DNA from: Bacteroidota bacterium
Lineage (GTDB): Bacteria > Bacteroidota > Bacteroidia > Chitinophagales > Chitinophagaceae
Direction: 5' to 3'
Assembly (NCBI GenBank): GCA_023429365.1
Contig: JAEYVW010000165.1
Span: forward strand, 1-8,401
DNA length: 8,401 nt
Shown in pieces: positions 6,339 to 8,401 of this stretch. The notes under the pieces are model-generated. The model saw only the letters and a list, made by a program, of their open reading frames with translations, did no database searches and was not told the DNA's origin. The first letter of the stretch is position 1. Every line of letters starts with the position of its first letter. The translations under genes and the position numbers were made by a program.

Positions 6339-7436
6339 CTATATCTTTAAAGCATATAGTTGTACAGATTCGTCCACACCTTTTAAAAAAACCTCCCCCA
6401 AATCCTCACCCTGCCAGGATTTTAATATGCCGGTATCGAAGTATTCCTTAGATACAACGAATTTTTGATTCAATTCATTACATGCGCTGCGGATACGGGC
6501 GGCGATATTCATGGCCTCACCGCTGATGGCGATATCTTTCTTGATCACCCCCACTTCGCCTATCGTTACATCACCGGCATGCAACCCGACCCTGAACTCG
6601 GGTGCTATCGCGTACTCGCGTCTGAAATAGTCAGAATGGCGTTTAATTTCCTTCCGCGACTCGATTACGGTATTAATCGACTTTAAAACGTTCTTTTTCC
6701 TGTATGGCCAGGTCACCACTACTTCATCACCCACATACTGGTAGATCATGCCCCCGTTTTCCAACACTGCTTTTGATACGTAATAGATAAAATCCTTTAT
6801 GAAAGAAAAGTATTTCTCATGACCCAGTTGCTCAGCGATTGGGGTGGAATCCTTGAGATCGAGAAACATAATGATACGCTTTTCATTCCTTGGTCTCAGG
6901 TACTTGCCTGTCAGGATCTCCCAAAATACACCGGGTGAATATTTCTGGTCTATTTCCACGATGATCTGTGCCGAAAGCAGCATAACCAGCCAATACAAAA
7001 GGCTGTCTGCTGCCAGGCCGGTATAAAAGAAATAATTCCAAAACTGGTTAATTGTTTCCTGTATGCTCATGTCCTTAATGATGAGGAAATGCAAAATGAA
7101 TATGATAGCCGTGAGTACCAGTGCTACCAACAACAATAAGAGTGCTTTCAGTAACCAGCCGGTAAGCAATGCCTTTTTACGAAATATGATACGCAACTCC
7201 CGCAACATCAGCCAGGCCATCAGCAGGCCACCCAGCAATACAATCACAAACCGCAGCAGGTAAGCATCGAAAGTGTTCTCCAGGTAAGGATAATCGATAT
7301 CGTCGCGGGTATACACATTTTTGAAATACAGGAACAGGTCGATCACAGCCCAGGAAACGGCAATGGTAACGATCCTGCGTAACCGGTATCTCCATACAGG
7401 AGAAGAGGACTGCCTGCCTTTCCGGAACCAGTTCAT
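6339..7436 (-). CDS. Membrane-anchored class III adenylate/guanylate cyclase
   Basis: A 365-residue protein with four predicted membrane helices (about 21-38, 60-78, 94-120, 135-160) and a cytoplasmic class III nucleotidyl cyclase domain (about 186-365). It would make cAMP or cGMP from the nucleoside triphosphate. The two metal-binding aspartates are Asp193 (IMFLDLKDST) and Asp237 (YVGDEVV). The transition-state residues Asn310 and Arg314 (MNIAARI) are present, as is Asp301, the second purine-reading position. The first one, normally Lys in adenylyl cyclases, is Gln233 (Y-Q-Y-V-G-D). All residues needed for catalysis are thus present, but base choice is uncertain. No HAMP, GAF or PAS domain is seen; the membrane part may itself sense a signal. 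The start overlaps the ppk1 stop in ATGA, implying coupled translation. Family is firm, product nucleotide unknown. Confidence 0.92.
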   Translation of the reverse strand: MNWFRKGRQSSSPVWRYRLRRIVTIAVSWAVIDLFLYFKNVYTRDDIDYPYLENTFDAYLLRFVIVLLGGLLMAWLMLRELRIIFRKKALLTGWLLKALLLLLVALVLTAIIFILHFLIIKDMSIQETINQFWNYFFYTGLAADSLLYWLVMLLSAQIIVEIDQKYSPGVFWEILTGKYLRPRNEKRIIMFLDLKDSTPIAEQLGHEKYFSFIKDFIYYVSKAVLENGGMIYQYVGDEVVVTWPYRKKNVLKSINTVIESRKEIKRHSDYFRREYAIAPEFRVGLHAGDVTIGEVGVIKKDIAISGEAMNIAARIRSACNELNQKFVVSKEYFDTGILKSWQGEDLGEVFLKGVDESVQLYALKI

Positions 7437-8401
7437 GAGCGGTCTTTTAAATAATTATACAGTTTTGCCTGCGGGCCGGGTTCGATAGTATCCTGGGAGG
7501 TATCAACCATCACCTTTGTATAGGCGAGTTCCTCATCAAGTTCGACGCCTTTCACCGTATCGTTCCATTGTATTTCAAAATAATCTGACAGTTCTTTCAT
7601 GAGTTGTGGCTCCTGTACGGGCATACATACTTCAATCCTATGTTGCAGGTTCCTGGTCATCCAGTCTGCGGATCCGATATAGATCCTTTTCTCCTCTTCG
7701 TCTCCAAAAATGAAAATGCGGCTGTGTTCCAGAAACCGGTCAATGATCCGCCGAACCCTGATGTTCTCACTCAATCCTTTCCTGCCGGGTATGATGCTAC
7801 ACACGCTCCTAACCAGCAATTGCACTTCCACACCGGCCGCTGATGCTTCATAAAGAAGGTTGATCATATACACATCTTCCAGGTTGTTGAGCTTTATTTT
7901 GACGATACCTTTTCCGCCTTTTTTTACTTTACGGATCTGCTCCCTGATCTCCTTTTCAAATGCGGGTACCATATTGTACTGGGATATCAGCAAGTGATCA
8001 AACACTTCCTCCGCCTGCTTTTGGGGACGTTTCTCCTTTTCAAGGATCGTAAACAACCGTTGCAGATCTTTTGTCACTTTCTCATTGGCGGTGAAAATGG
8101 CATGATCGGTATAAAACCTCGCGGTGGTTTCGTTAAAATTTCCTGTACCTACATAACCGAAGGCTTTTACCCCCTGGTTGCTTCTGCGTGTAACCAGTGC
8201 GATCTTCGAATGCACCTTGATATGTGGGATACTATAAATGATCTTTACACCGGCTTTGATCATCTCCTTACTCCACTTGATATTATTCGCCTCATCAAAA
8301 CGGGCTTTCAGTTCTACAAATACACGGACCTGCTTTTTATTCTTTGCCGCGCTGATCAGGGCGTTGACGATATGCGAATCTGCAGCCACCCTGTACAATG
8401 T
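7433..8401 (-). CDS. ppk1: Polyphosphate kinase 1, C-terminal part (5' end outside the window)
   Basis: The last 322 codons of a gene whose full product is normally about 690-720 residues. Ppk1 reversibly transfers the terminal phosphate of ATP to inorganic polyphosphate. The fragment opens with TLYRVAADS, a conserved internal motif, so the TTG at 8398 is an internal Leu and not a start. Counting from that Leu as residue 1, VELKARFDE (28-36) is followed by KVHSK (61-65), whose His63 matches the autophosphorylated His435 of E. coli. GYVGTGNFNETTARFYTDH (81-99) is a signature, and His225 in LEHSRIFIFG matches the second conserved histidine (E. coli His592). IGSADWMTRNL (241-251) and RIEV (254-257) complete the two C-terminal PLD-like domains. 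No frameshift or truncation is seen. The stop overlaps the start of the cyclase gene by 4 bases, a link between polyphosphate and cyclic-nucleotide genes. Confidence 0.97.
   Translation of the reverse strand, partial: TLYRVAADSHIVNALISAAKNKKQVRVFVELKARFDEANNIKWSKEMIKAGVKIIYSIPHIKVHSKIALVTRRSNQGVKAFGYVGTGNFNETTARFYTDHAIFTANEKVTKDLQRLFTILEKEKRPQKQAEEVFDHLLISQYNMVPAFEKEIREQIRKVKKGGKGIVKIKLNNLEDVYMINLLYEASAAGVEVQLLVRSVCSIIPGRKGLSENIRVRRIIDRFLEHSRIFIFGDEEEKRIYIGSADWMTRNLQHRIEVCMPVQEPQLMKELSDYFEIQWNDTVKGVELDEELAYTKVMVDTSQDTIEPGPQAKLYNYLKDRS

Noticed and set aside
8396..8398. TTG as a start codon for the polyphosphate kinase reading frame
   Set aside because: The preceding codon gives Thr, and the TLYRVA run is a conserved internal Ppk1 motif, so the gene continues beyond the window.

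Overview
The window looks like chromosomal DNA of a Bacteroidota bacterium, most likely a Chitinophagaceae-type member of the order Chitinophagales. That placement is an inference from protein style. It rests on a FucP/COG3254 mutarotase/SDR/FAH sugar operon, an outer-membrane barrel fused to a large periplasmic domain, moderate GC, and starts that mostly lack a clear Shine-Dalgarno. All eight supportable coding regions lie on the minus strand, so transcription runs from position 8401 toward 1. No tRNA, rRNA, insertion sequence, prophage or CRISPR array was seen.

Right-hand block (about 6339-8401, transcribed first): the C-terminal part of polyphosphate kinase 1 enters from beyond the window. 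Its stop overlaps the start of a four-helix membrane-anchored class III nucleotidyl cyclase in an ATGA junction, so the two are probably translationally coupled. The cyclase keeps its metal and transition-state residues but has Gln where adenylyl cyclases carry the base-reading Lys.

Middle block (3636-6209): a single 857-residue exported protein. Its periplasmic N-terminal half resembles an atypical (Fam20/PI3K-like) kinase fold, and its C-terminal third is an Omp85/BamA-type outer-membrane beta-barrel. The putative catalytic loop carries substitutions at the positions expected to be catalytic. This is the least understood gene here. A hairpin overlaps and follows its stop, and 256 bases then separate it from the sugar operon.

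Left-hand block (1-3379): a tight catabolic operon in the order MFS L-fucose permease (FucP), COG3254 mutarotase, SDR dehydrogenase, FAH-family hydrolase, then the first 29 codons of an unrecognised gene. FucP and the mutarotase overlap by 4 bases, and the mutarotase and the SDR are 1 base apart. Together the genes fit the non-phosphorylative L-fucose route: uptake, anomer conversion, NAD-dependent oxidation, and final hydrolysis of 2,4-diketo-3-deoxy-L-fuconate to pyruvate and L-lactate. The lactonase, the fuconate dehydratase and a second dehydrogenase are not in the window and would have to be encoded elsewhere.
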